From the NCBI RefSeq assembly GCF_038002965.1, contig NZ_JBBOOE010000001.1:4321001-4385000 (forward strand): a stretch of 64,000 bases of DNA, given 5' to 3'. The notes beneath the pieces are model-generated. The model ran no database searches and was not told the DNA's origin. It worked only from the letters and a program-made list of their open reading frames with translations. Position numbers and translations under genes: made by a program. Origin of the DNA: Robertmurraya sp. FSL R5-0851 (lineage in GTDB: Bacteria > Bacillota > Bacilli > Bacillales > Cytobacillaceae). This document shows positions 9,232 to 17,008 of the stretch, piece after piece (within the stretch, counting starts at the first letter, position 1; each line of letters begins with the position of its first letter).

Positions 9232-11301
9232 ATGAAGAAACAACAAATCCAACATATACTATCGATACTTACCGTGAACGGCTTCTTTTCCTTGTTGGCT
9301 CTTTTCTTCATCAAATTGGGAAGAAATAATTATGATATTACCAACTTCATTGCATGGTTGCACAACGATAATAAAAAGATGGCCACTTATTTTGTTATTT
9401 TGTTTTTGATTTTTATTTGTACATATAAACTTCAAATGAAGGTTTACAATTTCCTCAAAACACGCTTCCTTTGGTCTTTGGTTATCGGAAAGTACCTTTC
9501 CATTATCTTTTTAACTTTGTTCACATCAGTTATAGTCAATTACTTTTTTCAATATTTCCAATGGCTTAAGGATCCTGTCTCAACAACAGAATGGATCTCT
9601 AACAATTTTTATGTTTTCTTAGCTGGAATCCTTTACTTACAATTTGTGTTTCTATTCCTCTTTGCGGTCATGGGTAATATTTTTATCAGTTCATTATTAG
9701 GTAGTGTCTTGTTTGTATTAATTGGATTCATTCATTTTAATAAATTGAACCTACGTACAGAGCCTCTCTATCCAATGGACTTTTTACAAGTAACACATAT
9801 GAAGGATGTCGTACCGATGGTAGCAGAGTTTCTTTCCATACGCTCTATTCTAGTTGTGCTTTTACTTGTACTTATTATCAGTTTTATTATTTTTATGTTG
9901 CCAAAAATGAAAATCAACCGTTGGAGTAGAGTTGCTATTCTACTTTTTTCAATCTATATGGTATATGCTTATACATTTTTCCCAAAAACATTTATGAAGA
10001 AGCTAACAGATGTATCTGGCATAGCGGTTGTTCAATGGAGTCAGTTGTCTAATTATGAGGAAAATGGGTTTATCTTTGGTTTTATTTCCAATCTTTATAA
10101 TGCTAGCTTTGAAAAGCCTGAAAACTACACTAAAGAAAATGTTATAAAAATCGCCAATAAATATAAGAAATCCAACAATGAGGAGACAAGTAATGACGAG
10201 TCTAGTCGCCCTAATATTGTTTTTATAATGAGCGAGGCATTCTGGGATCCGACCAAGCTAGAAAATGTTTCGTTCTCTGGTGATCCTTTAGCTAACTTAC
10301 GCAAACTTATGGGGGAGAATACTTCTGGACAAGTCCTTTCCCCTGTATTCGGCGGAGCCACAGCGAATGTGGAATTCGAAGCTTTGACTGGAATTACCAC
10401 TTCATTTCTTAAAATAGGATCCGTTCCATTTCAAGAATTTGTTGATAATAAAAGTTTTGTCCCTACCATTGTTAGTGATTTGGAGCAAAAAGGATACAAA
10501 TCCTTAGCCATACACCCTTACAATCGGGTATTTTATAAAAGAAATAGAGTATACGAGACGTTCGGAATTGATACATTTTTGGATCAAGAAACCATGAAGA
10601 ACAAAGGAACAACGCCTGGTGGGGTCATATCCGATGAATCCTTAACCTATGAAATAATAGATAACTTAAAGAATGAAAACAGCCCATTATTTATTCATGC
10701 CGTTACGATGCAGAACCATATGCCCTACAACCCGGGAGCGTATGAGGAAAATAAAATTAAGGTTTCAGGGCTAAAAGATGAGTCCAATGCTATGCTGGAG
10801 GTTTATACAGAAGGAATTCGAAGGTCCGGTGAAGCCTTGCAGCTATTGATTAATCAGCTAGAAGAAATAGATGAGCCAACGATGATTGTGTTCTGGGGAG
10901 ATCACTTGCCTGTTCTTGGAGCAAATTTAGGAATTTATAAGGAAGCTAACTTTGATGATCCCGATCAAAATATGAACGAATTAAAGTATTACGAAACACC
11001 TCTATTAATTTATTCGAATTTTGATACAGAGGACAAACAATTAAATACAGTTAGTCCGTTTTATCTTGGGCCGATCGTATACGAATTAGGCGGATTAGAA
11101 AAGCCATCATTTTATCAAATCCTTGATCAGTTAAGAACCCATTTCTCTGGGATAAAAAGTACGGTGAAGATTAATAGCGAACGAGAATTTGTGACTGAGC
11201 TTTCTGCAGAAGAACAGGAGTTACTTGAAGATTATCGCTTGATTGCATACGATTTATTACTTGGCAAACAATATAGCCGAACGATCTTATTTGAAAATTA
11301 A
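9232..11301 (+). CDS. LTA synthase family protein (membrane sulfatase-like phosphoglycerol transferase)
   Basis: 689 residues. About five to six hydrophobic segments in residues 1-270 are followed by an extracellular alkaline-phosphatase/sulfatase-like domain from about 325. NIVFIMSEAFWDPT holds the first metal ligand, GGATANVEFEALTG holds the likely catalytic threonine, and FWGDHLPVLG holds the late Asp-His metal ligands. These mark the LtaS/MdoB family, which transfers glycerol phosphate outside the membrane. The length is slightly above classic LtaS (about 640), and the membrane part is atypical, so it may modify a polysaccharide rather than build lipoteichoic acid. The ATG follows CGGAGGATCT. 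The 245 nt upstream are AT-rich with no other gene. Confidence 0.88.
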   Translation: MKKQQIQHILSILTVNGFFSLLALFFIKLGRNNYDITNFIAWLHNDNKKMATYFVILFLIFICTYKLQMKVYNFLKTRFLWSLVIGKYLSIIFLTLFTSVIVNYFFQYFQWLKDPVSTTEWISNNFYVFLAGILYLQFVFLFLFAVMGNIFISSLLGSVLFVLIGFIHFNKLNLRTEPLYPMDFLQVTHMKDVVPMVAEFLSIRSILVVLLLVLIISFIIFMLPKMKINRWSRVAILLFSIYMVYAYTFFPKTFMKKLTDVSGIAVVQWSQLSNYEENGFIFGFISNLYNASFEKPENYTKENVIKIANKYKKSNNEETSNDESSRPNIVFIMSEAFWDPTKLENVSFSGDPLANLRKLMGENTSGQVLSPVFGGATANVEFEALTGITTSFLKIGSVPFQEFVDNKSFVPTIVSDLEQKGYKSLAIHPYNRVFYKRNRVYETFGIDTFLDQETMKNKGTTPGGVISDESLTYEIIDNLKNENSPLFIHAVTMQNHMPYNPGAYEENKIKVSGLKDESNAMLEVYTEGIRRSGEALQLLINQLEEIDEPTMIVFWGDHLPVLGANLGIYKEANFDDPDQNMNELKYYETPLLIYSNFDTEDKQLNTVSPFYLGPIVYELGGLEKPSFYQILDQLRTHFSGIKSTVKINSEREFVTELSAEEQELLEDYRLIAYDLLLGKQYSRTILFEN

Positions 11302-11320
11302 AGTTTATTCCTATACATAG

Positions 11321-11352
11321 AAGCAGTCCTCTAAAAGGGACTGCTTCTTTAT
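11321..11352. terminator. Bidirectional terminator between convergent genes
   Basis: AAGCAGTCC (11321-11329) pairs with GGACTGCTT (11338-11346) and is followed by CTTTATTATT. It lies between the LTA-synthase-like gene and the convergent galU. Confidence 0.8.
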
Positions 11353-11356
11353 TATT

Positions 11357-12235
11357 CTAATCTTTACGATGATCCATAATAGTTGTTAGATAATCATGAA
11401 AATCTTGTCTTAGATCTTCTCTTCTAAGTGCATATTCAACTGTAGCCTGTAAAAATCCAAGCTTATCTCCTACATCATAGCGTCTTCCTTCAAAATGGTA
11501 GGCATATACAGCCTCTTTTTGTGCTAATTCTCTCAGTGCGTCTGTTAGTTGTATTTCTCCACCCTTACCCGGTTTTGTTTCTTTTAAAACTTCAAAGATA
11601 CCTGCACTAATAATATACCTCCCAAGAATGGCAACATTTGAGGGTGCGTCCTCTATTGTTGGTTTTTCAACAAGTCCTTTTACCTTATAAATTCGATCCT
11701 CTATATGTATTCCGTCAATGATACCATACTTATTCACATCAGCCTGGCGAACCTCTTGAACTCCAAGAATAGATGTTTTGTATTCTTCATAAGCTTCAAT
11801 CATTTGTTTTAAACAAGGTTTTTCACTATAAACAATATCATCACCTAGTAGAACGGCAAAAGGTTCATTACCAATAAAGCTTTTTGCACAATAGATAGCA
11901 TGCCCTAACCCTCTTGGCTCCTTTTGACGAATATAATGGATATTTACCATTTCTGATATCTTCCTTACTTCGTTTAAAAGCTCAACCTTTCCTTTAGCTT
12001 CTAGTTCTAACTCAAGCTCCACCGATTTATCGAAATGGTCCTCAATTGATTTCTTATTTCTTCCGGTAATAATTAAGATCTCTTCAATACCTGATTGTAC
12101 AGCTTCTTCAATAATATATTGAAGGGTTGGTTTATCTACAATTGGGAGCATTTCTTTCGGCTGAGCTTTGGTCGCTGGCAAAAACCTCGTACCCAAACCA
12201 GCAGCAGGTATGATTGCTTTCTTAACAATTCTCAT
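11357..12235 (-). CDS. galU: UTP-glucose-1-phosphate uridylyltransferase, second copy
   Basis: 292 residues from an ATG at 12235 after AAGGAGATG. The signature blocks match the copy at 1934-2821: [41 protein letters not shown] and [13 protein letters not shown]. All catalytic blocks are kept, so both copies look active. The two proteins are clearly diverged paralogues rather than a recent duplication (many substitutions in the 45-120 and 160-190 regions). It stands alone between a bidirectional terminator and the c-di-GMP riboswitch region, so it may be regulated separately from the copy in the flippase operon. Confidence 0.93.
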   Translation of the reverse strand: MRIVKKAIIPAAGLGTRFLPATKAQPKEMLPIVDKPTLQYIIEEAVQSGIEEILIITGRNKKSIEDHFDKSVELELELEAKGKVELLNEVRKISEMVNIHYIRQKEPRGLGHAIYCAKSFIGNEPFAVLLGDDIVYSEKPCLKQMIEAYEEYKTSILGVQEVRQADVNKYGIIDGIHIEDRIYKVKGLVEKPTIEDAPSNVAILGRYIISAGIFEVLKETKPGKGGEIQLTDALRELAQKEAVYAYHFEGRRYDVGDKLGFLQATVEYALRREDLRQDFHDYLTTIMDHRKD

Positions 12236-12376
12236 GAGTCCATCTCCTTTTTATATAAAAGCAGGTTTTTAAGAATTCACCTTCTCTTTATTTATCTTAC
12301 GTTATTACTTCAAGGAGCCCAATAACGAACACCAAAAATATTCGACACTTTTTGACACATAAAACCAATTTCCTAT

Positions 12377-12403
12377 TAACATTTTGACCATCTTATCCGA
12401 TAA
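12377..12403 (+). promoter_or_regulatory. SigD-like promoter of the riboswitch transcript
   Basis: TAAC at 12377-12380 and TCCGATAA at 12396-12403 are exactly 15 nt apart, matching the flagellar/motility SigD consensus (TAAA-N15-GCCGATAA) at 10 of 12 positions. A SigA reading (TTGACC at 12384) lacks a good -10. The start would fall just before the aptamer. Confidence 0.5.
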
Positions 12404-12415
12404 TAGTACTAGATA

Positions 12416-12497
12416 AAAAAGGCAAGATCACTGAAAAGTGATATACGCAAAGCTATAGGGGCCTCTATCTTTTGATAAAGCCAGCCAGCTACTATCA
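12416..12497 (+). promoter_or_regulatory. Cyclic di-GMP-I (GEMM) riboswitch
   Basis: The aptamer has the conserved order AAGGCA, a hairpin with a GAAA-type loop (ATCACTGAAAAGTGAT), ACGCAAAGC, GGGGCCT and GCCAGCCAGC. These are the conserved parts of GEMM-I RNAs, which bind c-di-GMP. It lies directly upstream of a 43-residue membrane peptide gene, with the ribosome site 10 nt after the aptamer. Because no terminator hairpin separates them, control of translation start is more likely than termination. The upstream promoter resembles a SigD site. Confidence 0.85.
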
Positions 12498-12516
12498 ACA
12501 TTAAAGGAGAATAGAC

Positions 12517-12648
12517 ATGTCAAAATTTTTAACACCTGAAGAAGTGATGGTAAAGAGGAAGAGAAACAAAGCGATTCTTTATGCATCAATTATCCTAGGT
12601 ACCATGTTATTAAGTGCTGTTGTCACAATCCTAACTAGTCAACTATAA
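12517..12648 (+). CDS. 43-residue single-pass membrane peptide under a c-di-GMP riboswitch
   Basis: The ATG at 12517 follows AAAGGAG at 7-nt spacing and is followed by 43 codons and TAA. The product has a charged N-terminal half (EEVMVKRKRNKA) and one hydrophobic helix (about residues 19-38, ILYASIILGTMLL). I know no named family. Strong support comes from context: a GEMM-I riboswitch immediately upstream and a terminator immediately downstream leave this as the only gene of the transcript. A role in the motile-to-sessile switch is inferred from the regulator alone. Confidence 0.75.
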   Translation: MSKFLTPEEVMVKRKRNKAILYASIILGTMLLSAVVTILTSQL

Positions 12649-12662
12649 ACCTTATATAGAAG

Positions 12663-12697
12663 AAGCAGCCTATCTTGACGACAGACTGCTTTTCTTT
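12663..12697 (+). terminator. Intrinsic terminator of the riboswitch transcript
   Basis: AAGCAGCCT (12663-12671) pairs imperfectly with AGACTGCTT (12683-12691) and is followed by TTCTTTATTTT. It may also serve the convergent gene at 12711. Confidence 0.7.
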
Positions 12698-12710
12698 ATT
12701 TTATATACAG

Positions 12711-13145
12711 TTAGGTTTTAAAGTCCCAGAGAATGACCCAATTTCCTTTTTCCTCCGTTACATAAACATATTGAACAAACTCAAAGGTTCCATACTTACC
12801 CTTATAAAACTGCGTCACTTTAACCTCAAACACTGAGTGTAGGCTCTTACTTTCCTTTGTCATTTTCCAGTTCGATAACTTTCTTTTTTCACCTATTTCA
12901 AACTCAAAGGTATCTGCACCGAAATGTCCCATAAATACATGAACCCGATCCTGTATGTATCCTCCCTTTGGAAACCTCTCCTTCATGGAGGAATGTAGAA
13001 GTTCCCACGAATTCGAATAGTCCCCAGTCTGTTCATATTCATAAAATTCCTCCACCACTTGGATTGCCTGTCTTGATGGGGAAAAAAGTCCATAACGCAT
13101 TAGAAGATACCCCCCTACCAAAAAAAGAAGCAAGAATAGGAAGGG
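12711..13145 (-). pseudogene. Membrane-anchored hypothetical protein, 5' end cut by an IS3-family element
   Basis: The frame stays open through 13145 without a proper start: it reads a hydrophobic anchor (PLPFLFLLLFLVGGYLL) and then a soluble domain of about 115 residues with many aromatic residues (EEFYEYEQTGDYSNSWELL) and a C-terminal beta-rich part ending NWVILWDFKT. This looks like an NTF2/DUF-type extracellular domain on an N-terminal anchor, but I do not recognise the family. The only start inside the frame is a TTG at 13133 in the middle of the anchor. The initiator and promoter have been replaced by the IS end, so the gene is probably dead, unless it is transcribed from the element. 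Confidence 0.6.
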
Positions 13146-13241
13146 AAGTGGACTAACCTAAAATAGTGAGACAATATAAAACACCTCCAAAATGGCAATA
13201 CTTGAGATAAGTATTGTGACATTATTCGGAGGTGTTTTTGC

Positions 13242-13562
13242 GTGGGCAAAAAAACTGTATATACAAAAGAGATTAAATGGGCGGTAGTAAGAGATAAGCT
13301 TGAAGGAAAATTAACAACACGGGAAATTATGAACAAATACAAAATCAAAAATAAAACTCAAATTGAAACTTGGATGAGATGGTACAAGAATGGAGAAATG
13401 TATCGGTTTGATCAGCCAATTGGTAAACAATATACATTTGGGCATGGGCCCGATTCTTTAAGTAAGGACGAGCGAATAAGTAATCAACTAACTCACCTAA
13501 AAATGGAGAATGAAATTCTAAAAGAGTATATGGCGATGAGAAAGGAGTCGATAAAGGGCTAG
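13242..13562 (+). CDS. IS3-family transposase OrfA
   Basis: 106 residues. The N-terminal helix-turn-helix (TKEIKWAVVRDKLEGKLTTREIMNKYKI followed by QIETWMRWYKNG) binds the IS ends, and a C-terminal leucine-zipper-like helix (ISNQLTHLKMENEILKEYM) pairs subunits. It overlaps the orfB frame, which is open upstream of the TAG at 13560. Programmed -1 frameshifting near 13540-13558 would give the OrfAB transposase, as is known for IS3 elements; a clear A6G slippery site is not visible. The start is a GTG at 13242, after a hairpin-embedded GGAGGTG. Confidence 0.88.
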   Translation: MGKKTVYTKEIKWAVVRDKLEGKLTTREIMNKYKIKNKTQIETWMRWYKNGEMYRFDQPIGKQYTFGHGPDSLSKDERISNQLTHLKMENEILKEYMAMRKESIKG

Positions 13563-13570
13563 TAGTACAA

Positions 13571-14407
13571 TTGGTTGAACAATTTCGTGAAAAATATACC
13601 GTTACTTCCATTTTAAAAGTTTTAGGGATTCCACGTGCTAGCTATTATCGTTGGACTAAAGGGTTTGGTGAATATCGGAATGAACATGAAGATTTAATTA
13701 TTGAAATCTGTAAGGCTACTAAATATAGAAATGGTCATAGGAAAATTAGAGCTATTCTAAAGCGAGAACATCATATTCATCTTAATAGGAACACAGTTCA
13801 AAACATTATACAGAAGCATCATTTGCAGTGTAAGGTGAAACCAAAACGCAAGTGGAAATCGCAGGGAGAAAGTGAAGTCATTGTACCTAATATTCTTAAT
13901 CGTGATTTTAGTGCAAGTAAACCAAATGAGAAGTGGGTAACGGACATTACGTATATCCAGTATGGCAGCGAAACATTATATCTGTCTACGATTATGGATT
14001 TGTATAATAATGAAATTGTAGCTTATAAGATTTATAATCATCAACAAACGACATTAGTAATTGATACACTGCAGGATGCTTTGGATAAACGCAATCAGCC
14101 AGAAGGAGTTATTATACACTCCGATCAGGGTAGTGTGTATACTTCGTATACTTTTCAAAATTATTTGAAGGAACATCATTTAGTAGGTAGTATGTCCAGA
14201 CGAGGGAACTGTTGGGACAATGCGGTGATTGAATCATTTCATTCAAATTTAAAGACAGAGGAATTCCAATATTGTAAGTTTAATACCCTATCTAATTTAG
14301 AAGTTATTTCTAGAATAGATGGGTACATTCATCATTACAACGAGGGTAGGATTCAAGCAAAATTAGGCTACTTAACTCCAATAGAATTTGGATTAAAGGC
14401 AGCTTAA
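13571..14407 (+). CDS. IS3-family transposase OrfB, rve integrase domain
   Basis: 278 residues from a TTG; the frame is -1 relative to orfA and open upstream (KGVDKGLVVQ), consistent with a fused OrfAB product. An HTH_21 region (about 35-85, RNGHRKIRAILKRE) precedes the integrase core: the first catalytic Asp in KWVTDITY, the second in IHSDQGSVY, and the Glu in NAVIESFHSNLKTE. The DDE triad is complete. The C-terminal HHYNEGRIQAKLGYLTP is typical of this family. The element therefore looks intact and potentially mobile. Confidence 0.92.
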   Translation: MVEQFREKYTVTSILKVLGIPRASYYRWTKGFGEYRNEHEDLIIEICKATKYRNGHRKIRAILKREHHIHLNRNTVQNIIQKHHLQCKVKPKRKWKSQGESEVIVPNILNRDFSASKPNEKWVTDITYIQYGSETLYLSTIMDLYNNEIVAYKIYNHQQTTLVIDTLQDALDKRNQPEGVIIHSDQGSVYTSYTFQNYLKEHHLVGSMSRRGNCWDNAVIESFHSNLKTEEFQYCKFNTLSNLEVISRIDGYIHHYNEGRIQAKLGYLTPIEFGLKAA

Positions 14408-14444
14408 AGGATTCGGGGTTATCCACTTTGCATGTAGAAAAGAC

Positions 14445-14563
14445 GTGCACTTTATTTGGAGATGCGGGCATGATAGCCTATTATGGCTAAGCCAGATTCT
14501 CTTTGAAATATCTGGCTTCCTGGCTAAAGAATCTATGCCCGCAGAGGCTCCAAGTAAAGTGAC
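14445..14563. repeat. Long imperfect hairpin, MITE-like or structured RNA
   Basis: GCACTTTATTTGGAG and TGCGGGCAT on the left (14447-14471) pair with ATGCCCGCA and CTCCAAGTAAAGTG on the right (14534-14562). An inner stem of AGCCAGAT (14490-14497) and ATCTGGCT (14510-14517) sits inside. There is no coding frame. The whole block of about 115 bp folds back on itself and is bounded by near-identical ends, as in a miniature element. It begins about 20 bp after the IS3 right end. Confidence 0.55.
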
Positions 14564-14807
14564 AAAGTGCCTGAACTATTTCCAGTAAAGAACCAATATC
14601 AAATTAATGAAAAAGTGTTAAATTTAATATGGATAGGTGTTTTATATATGTCTCATTTGGCTAGGTCAGTTCAAAGCAATCCACCTCTTTTTCTCCTGTA
14701 CATAAGAAACCTCCAAAAAGAAGTCTGTTACTAATCCTTATGCTTATAAAAAAGGAAACATACGTAACCTTTTCCCATCCTTATTTTCCTTATGAATGAA
14801 AAAGAAA

Positions 14808-14833
14808 GAAAAAAACCAGCCTCATGGACTGGT
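14808..14833 (-). terminator. Intrinsic terminator of the 58-residue membrane protein gene
   Basis: On the minus strand ACCAGTC (14827-14833) pairs with GGCTGGT (14815-14821) and is followed by TTTTTTTC, 5 nt after the stop codon. Confidence 0.8.
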
Positions 14834-14837
14834 AAAC

Positions 14838-15014
14838 TTAAACAAAATTAATCTCACACATTTTTTGAATAACACTGACCAATAATATAAAGGCCATGCC
14901 CCAATTAATCAACCCAAAGAAACTAGATTGAAAGCGCTTTGATACAATAATTCCTAAGTGGATATTAAAAACCACCAACAACAGTGCAAAAGATAAAATA
15001 ATATTCACTAACAT
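14838..15014 (-). CDS. Small hydrophobic membrane protein
   Basis: 58 residues (MLVNIILSFALLL...CEINFV) from an ATG at 15014 preceded by GGTGAGAG, and followed at once by a terminator. There are two hydrophobic helices (about 2-24 and 33-50) with a short basic loop (SKRFQSS) between them. No family was recognised. A good ribosome site, a private terminator and clean composition support a real gene. Confidence 0.6.
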   Translation of the reverse strand: MLVNIILSFALLLVVFNIHLGIIVSKRFQSSFFGLINWGMAFILLVSVIQKMCEINFV

Positions 15015-15123
15015 CTTCTCTCACCCGGTTCTTCTAGCTGTCGTATGTAGTAGATATAGTAACATTTTCCTATACACAATTTTTATCACACATCCTAAAA
15101 AAAGTAAATAATTTACGGGACGT

Positions 15124-15144
15124 GGGGACAGGTTCCTTGCCCCC
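15124..15144. repeat. REP hairpin, copy 1
   Basis: GGGGACAGGTTCCTTGCCCC; one base off the perfect GGGACA/TGTCCC dyad. It lies in the 470-nt gap before the glycosyltransferase, which otherwise holds only copy 2, copy 3 and a terminator. Confidence 0.75.
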
Positions 15145-15199
15145 ATGGCGTGCAAATATTTAAAGAGAAGAGTCAATCCCAATCCCTCCCGGAATAGTA

Positions 15200-15223
15200 C
15201 ATGATGCCTGTCCCTATGTCCCT
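15200..15223. repeat. REP hairpin, copy 2 (degenerate)
   Basis: The right half (GCCTGTCCC) and a trailing TATGTCCC are kept, but the left GGGACA is lost. The same double-TGTCCC tail is seen in copies at 22367 and 23765. Confidence 0.5.
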
Positions 15224-15403
15224 CTATTGCTTTATGGATTTACTTACCTTGCCACATCTGATACATTCACCGGTGAAATAATTATACTTATGATATCTAC
15301 GAAAAAAACAAATGATGGATTTTATTTTCATGTAGAACAACTCCTTATCGATCTGCTTGTTCATTATTCGTTATTATAACGTTTCTCATAAAGAACAACA
15401 CAA

Positions 15404-15443
15404 AAAAAATGTCGAATTCCCATAAGAAATAATCGACATTTTT
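15404..15443 (-). terminator. Terminator of the 15489-16298 glycosyltransferase gene
   Basis: An 11-bp stem, AAAAATGTCGA (15404-15414) with TCGACATTTTT (15433-15443), continues as a T-run on the minus strand. A-runs on both sides make it usable in both directions. Confidence 0.8.
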
Positions 15444-15455
15444 CTTCTTATTTTA

Positions 15456-15474
15456 GGGACAGGTCAATTGTCCG
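15456..15474. repeat. REP hairpin, copy 3
   Basis: GGGACAGGTCAATTGTCC, 15 nt after the glycosyltransferase stop (minus strand). Confidence 0.75.
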
Positions 15475-15488
15475 TCATGTTCACTAGC

Positions 15489-16298
15489 TTACGGTAATCG
15501 ATGTCCTATCTTTTCTCCATCCCAAACACTCTGACTCTCCGCTCTTTTAGCCATTACCTCTGGCTCCTCTAAGAGAGTAAAAAAGTTTTTCTGTGGGAGA
15601 TTTCCTAAACGATGCTTGTCACACAATCTCTTTAAATAATGATTACGTATTTCCGATAAATTTGCTGATTGGTTGTCTCCACTTGAAGAGAAGGCATACA
15701 GTACACTGGCAATAGCTACCCGCTTAACCTTAAAGCTTTCAAGCACTGTTAAAATAAAGTCCCAATCCCAATAGTTTTTCATCTCAACATCAAACAGTCC
15801 AATTTTATTATATATCGATCTCCGGTATAAGCATCCTGACGAAACGAATGTAGAAAATTTCCTCATAAACTCTTTATCTAGTTCATAAGCAAATAACATT
15901 CTCTTTATCGGTACCCTTTGGATTCCCTCCCACTTGTATTCAACCATCTCAACATCTGAATAAACTAAATCAGCATCCTTAATCTCCTCAAGCATCTTCT
16001 CAATATGGTTGGGGGTAACAAGGTCGTCATCATCACAAAGCATAATGAACTCACCCTTTGCATGTGTCATCCCTTCATTCCGCGCATGAACATGACCTTG
16101 ATTAACCTTTAAGTTAATGAATTTCAACTCTAACTCGGAAAAACTATCTCTTAGCTGATCAACAGGCTCTCCATGATCGTTAATAACAATCACTTCAAAC
16201 TCCTGCACGCTTTGCCTTGCCAACGATTCTAACAGCTCACCTAAAGCATACTTACGATTATAAGTTGGTATAATAACGGAAACTAGCGGACGACTCAC
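15489..16298 (-). CDS. Glycosyltransferase family 2
   Basis: 269 residues. The GT-A fold starts VSVIIPTYNRKYAL, with a VINDHG block near residue 40, NEGMTHAKGE near 75 and the metal-binding CDDDD near 90; a C-terminal SGCLYRRS-x-YNKIGLFD block with WDWDF is typical of GT2 proteins that extend capsule or teichoic-acid-like chains. It stands alone, flanked by REP copies on both sides (15456 and 16320), with its own terminator. The ATG at 16298 follows GGAGAGAATAATG. The donor sugar is unknown. Divergently transcribed from the VanZ-like gene. Confidence 0.88.
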   Translation of the reverse strand: MSRPLVSVIIPTYNRKYALGELLESLARQSVQEFEVIVINDHGEPVDQLRDSFSELELKFINLKVNQGHVHARNEGMTHAKGEFIMLCDDDDLVTPNHIEKMLEEIKDADLVYSDVEMVEYKWEGIQRVPIKRMLFAYELDKEFMRKFSTFVSSGCLYRRSIYNKIGLFDVEMKNYWDWDFILTVLESFKVKRVAIASVLYAFSSSGDNQSANLSEIRNHYLKRLCDKHRLGNLPQKNFFTLLEEPEVMAKRAESQSVWDGEKIGHRLP

Positions 16299-16319
16299 TC
16301 ATTATTCTCTCCTTCATGG

Positions 16320-16338
16320 GGGACAGGTCAGCTGTCCC
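16320..16338. repeat. REP hairpin, copy 4
   Basis: GGGACAGGTCAGCTGTCCC, a perfect 6-bp dyad just upstream of the 15489-16298 start. Confidence 0.8.
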
Positions 16339-16350
16339 TTTTTAAATTGT

Positions 16351-16370
16351 GGGACATGGAACCTGTCCCC
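16351..16370. repeat. REP hairpin, copy 5
   Basis: GGGACATGGAACCTGTCCCC, 13 nt from copy 4 and in the complementary sequence type (ACCTGTCCC), so copies 4 and 5 form an inverted pair, as is usual for RAYT-associated REPs. Confidence 0.8.
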
Positions 16371-16425
16371 TTGAATAGTCATAAACTTCCTTGTCAACGC
16401 TAGAACTAAGTATGAGGAGGTTACC

Positions 16426-16914
16426 ATGAAACAAATATATGTTGCTATATGTATTGGTATTATCATCATTATTGGAAATACACTTGGGGAGTTAGGTAGG
16501 AGTGAATTGGATTCCATTAATCAGATATACAAAAAACAAGTATCTCCTTTGTTTCTACTAGAAACAAGTGGCTCTTTCTATCATAAATACTCCATCAAAG
16601 AAGATTTCCCTTACTTAGCTATTAGAAAAACCGGACACTTTTTCTTCTATGGATTAATAGCTATTTCCCTCTTTAGAGTAGGAAAGTGGAAAAACCTACT
16701 AGTAAATGGGTTCTTTGCTACCATCTTAACGATATGTGTCGGAATCCTGGATGAAGTTTACCAATACTTCTTATTAGGAAGAAGCGGGCGGATGCTTGAT
16801 GTACTGGTTGATGCGGCTGGTTGCTTTATTTTTGTAGTCATTTATATGGTTGCAAGGAAGATGGTGAGACATAGGGACAGGTCAGTTGTCCCATTAGAAG
16901 AGAAAGGGACTTAG
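16426..16914 (+). CDS. VanZ-like family membrane protein
   Basis: 162 residues with an N-terminal helix (about 5-22), then KTGHFFFYGLIAISL, ILDEVYQYFLLGRSGRMLDVLVDAAGC and a last helix, which are the conserved motifs of the VanZ/teicoplanin-resistance-associated family. The biochemical role of the family is unclear; links to envelope stress and glycopeptide tolerance are known for some members. The ATG follows GAGGAGG at good spacing. The last 14 or so codons (RDRSVVPLEEKGT) are encoded partly by REP copy 6, so the native C-terminus has probably been replaced. Confidence 0.85.
   Translation: MKQIYVAICIGIIIIIGNTLGELGRSELDSINQIYKKQVSPLFLLETSGSFYHKYSIKEDFPYLAIRKTGHFFFYGLIAISLFRVGKWKNLLVNGFFATILTICVGILDEVYQYFLLGRSGRMLDVLVDAAGCFIFVVIYMVARKMVRHRDRSVVPLEEKGT
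16874..16892. repeat. REP hairpin, copy 6 (inside the VanZ-like gene)
   Basis: GGGACAGGTCAGTTGTCCC lies in frame within the 3' end of the VanZ-like gene and encodes RDRSVVP. Confidence 0.8.
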
Positions 16915-16923
16915 ATCCGTCCC
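16906..16923. repeat. REP hairpin, copy 7 (variant)
   Basis: GGGACTTAGATCCGTCCC; spans the VanZ stop codon. Confidence 0.6.
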
Positions 16924-16975
16924 TCTTTTTGATTCCCTCGTAACATTATGGCTTGTTTACCCTTCTGCTTTTTGT

Positions 16976-16995
16976 GGGACATGGTACCTGTCCCC
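16976..16995. repeat. REP hairpin, copy 8
   Basis: GGGACATGGTACCTGTCCCC, 14 nt from the RAYT stop; opposite sequence type to copy 6. Confidence 0.8.
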
Positions 16996-17008
16996 TAAGC
17001 CAGCTCCC

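Larger units (their letters stand above)
13148..14428 (+). mobile_element. IS3-family insertion sequence (IS150-like)
   Basis: The element carries orfA and orfB in the order and frame shift typical of IS3. The ends show an imperfect inverted repeat: AGTGGACTAACC starting at 13148, and GGGGTTATCCACT ending at 14427. Just inside the left end, AAAACACCTCC recurs inverted as GGAGGTGTTTTT (13223-13236), forming a hairpin in front of orfA that could limit read-in. Exact ends and a target duplication could not be fixed. It sits at the 5' end of the 12711 gene. Confidence 0.8.

Noticed and set aside
12384..12412. SigA promoter in front of the first riboswitch
   Set aside because: TTGACC has no convincing -10 at the right distance (TACTAG at best); the SigD-like reading fits better.
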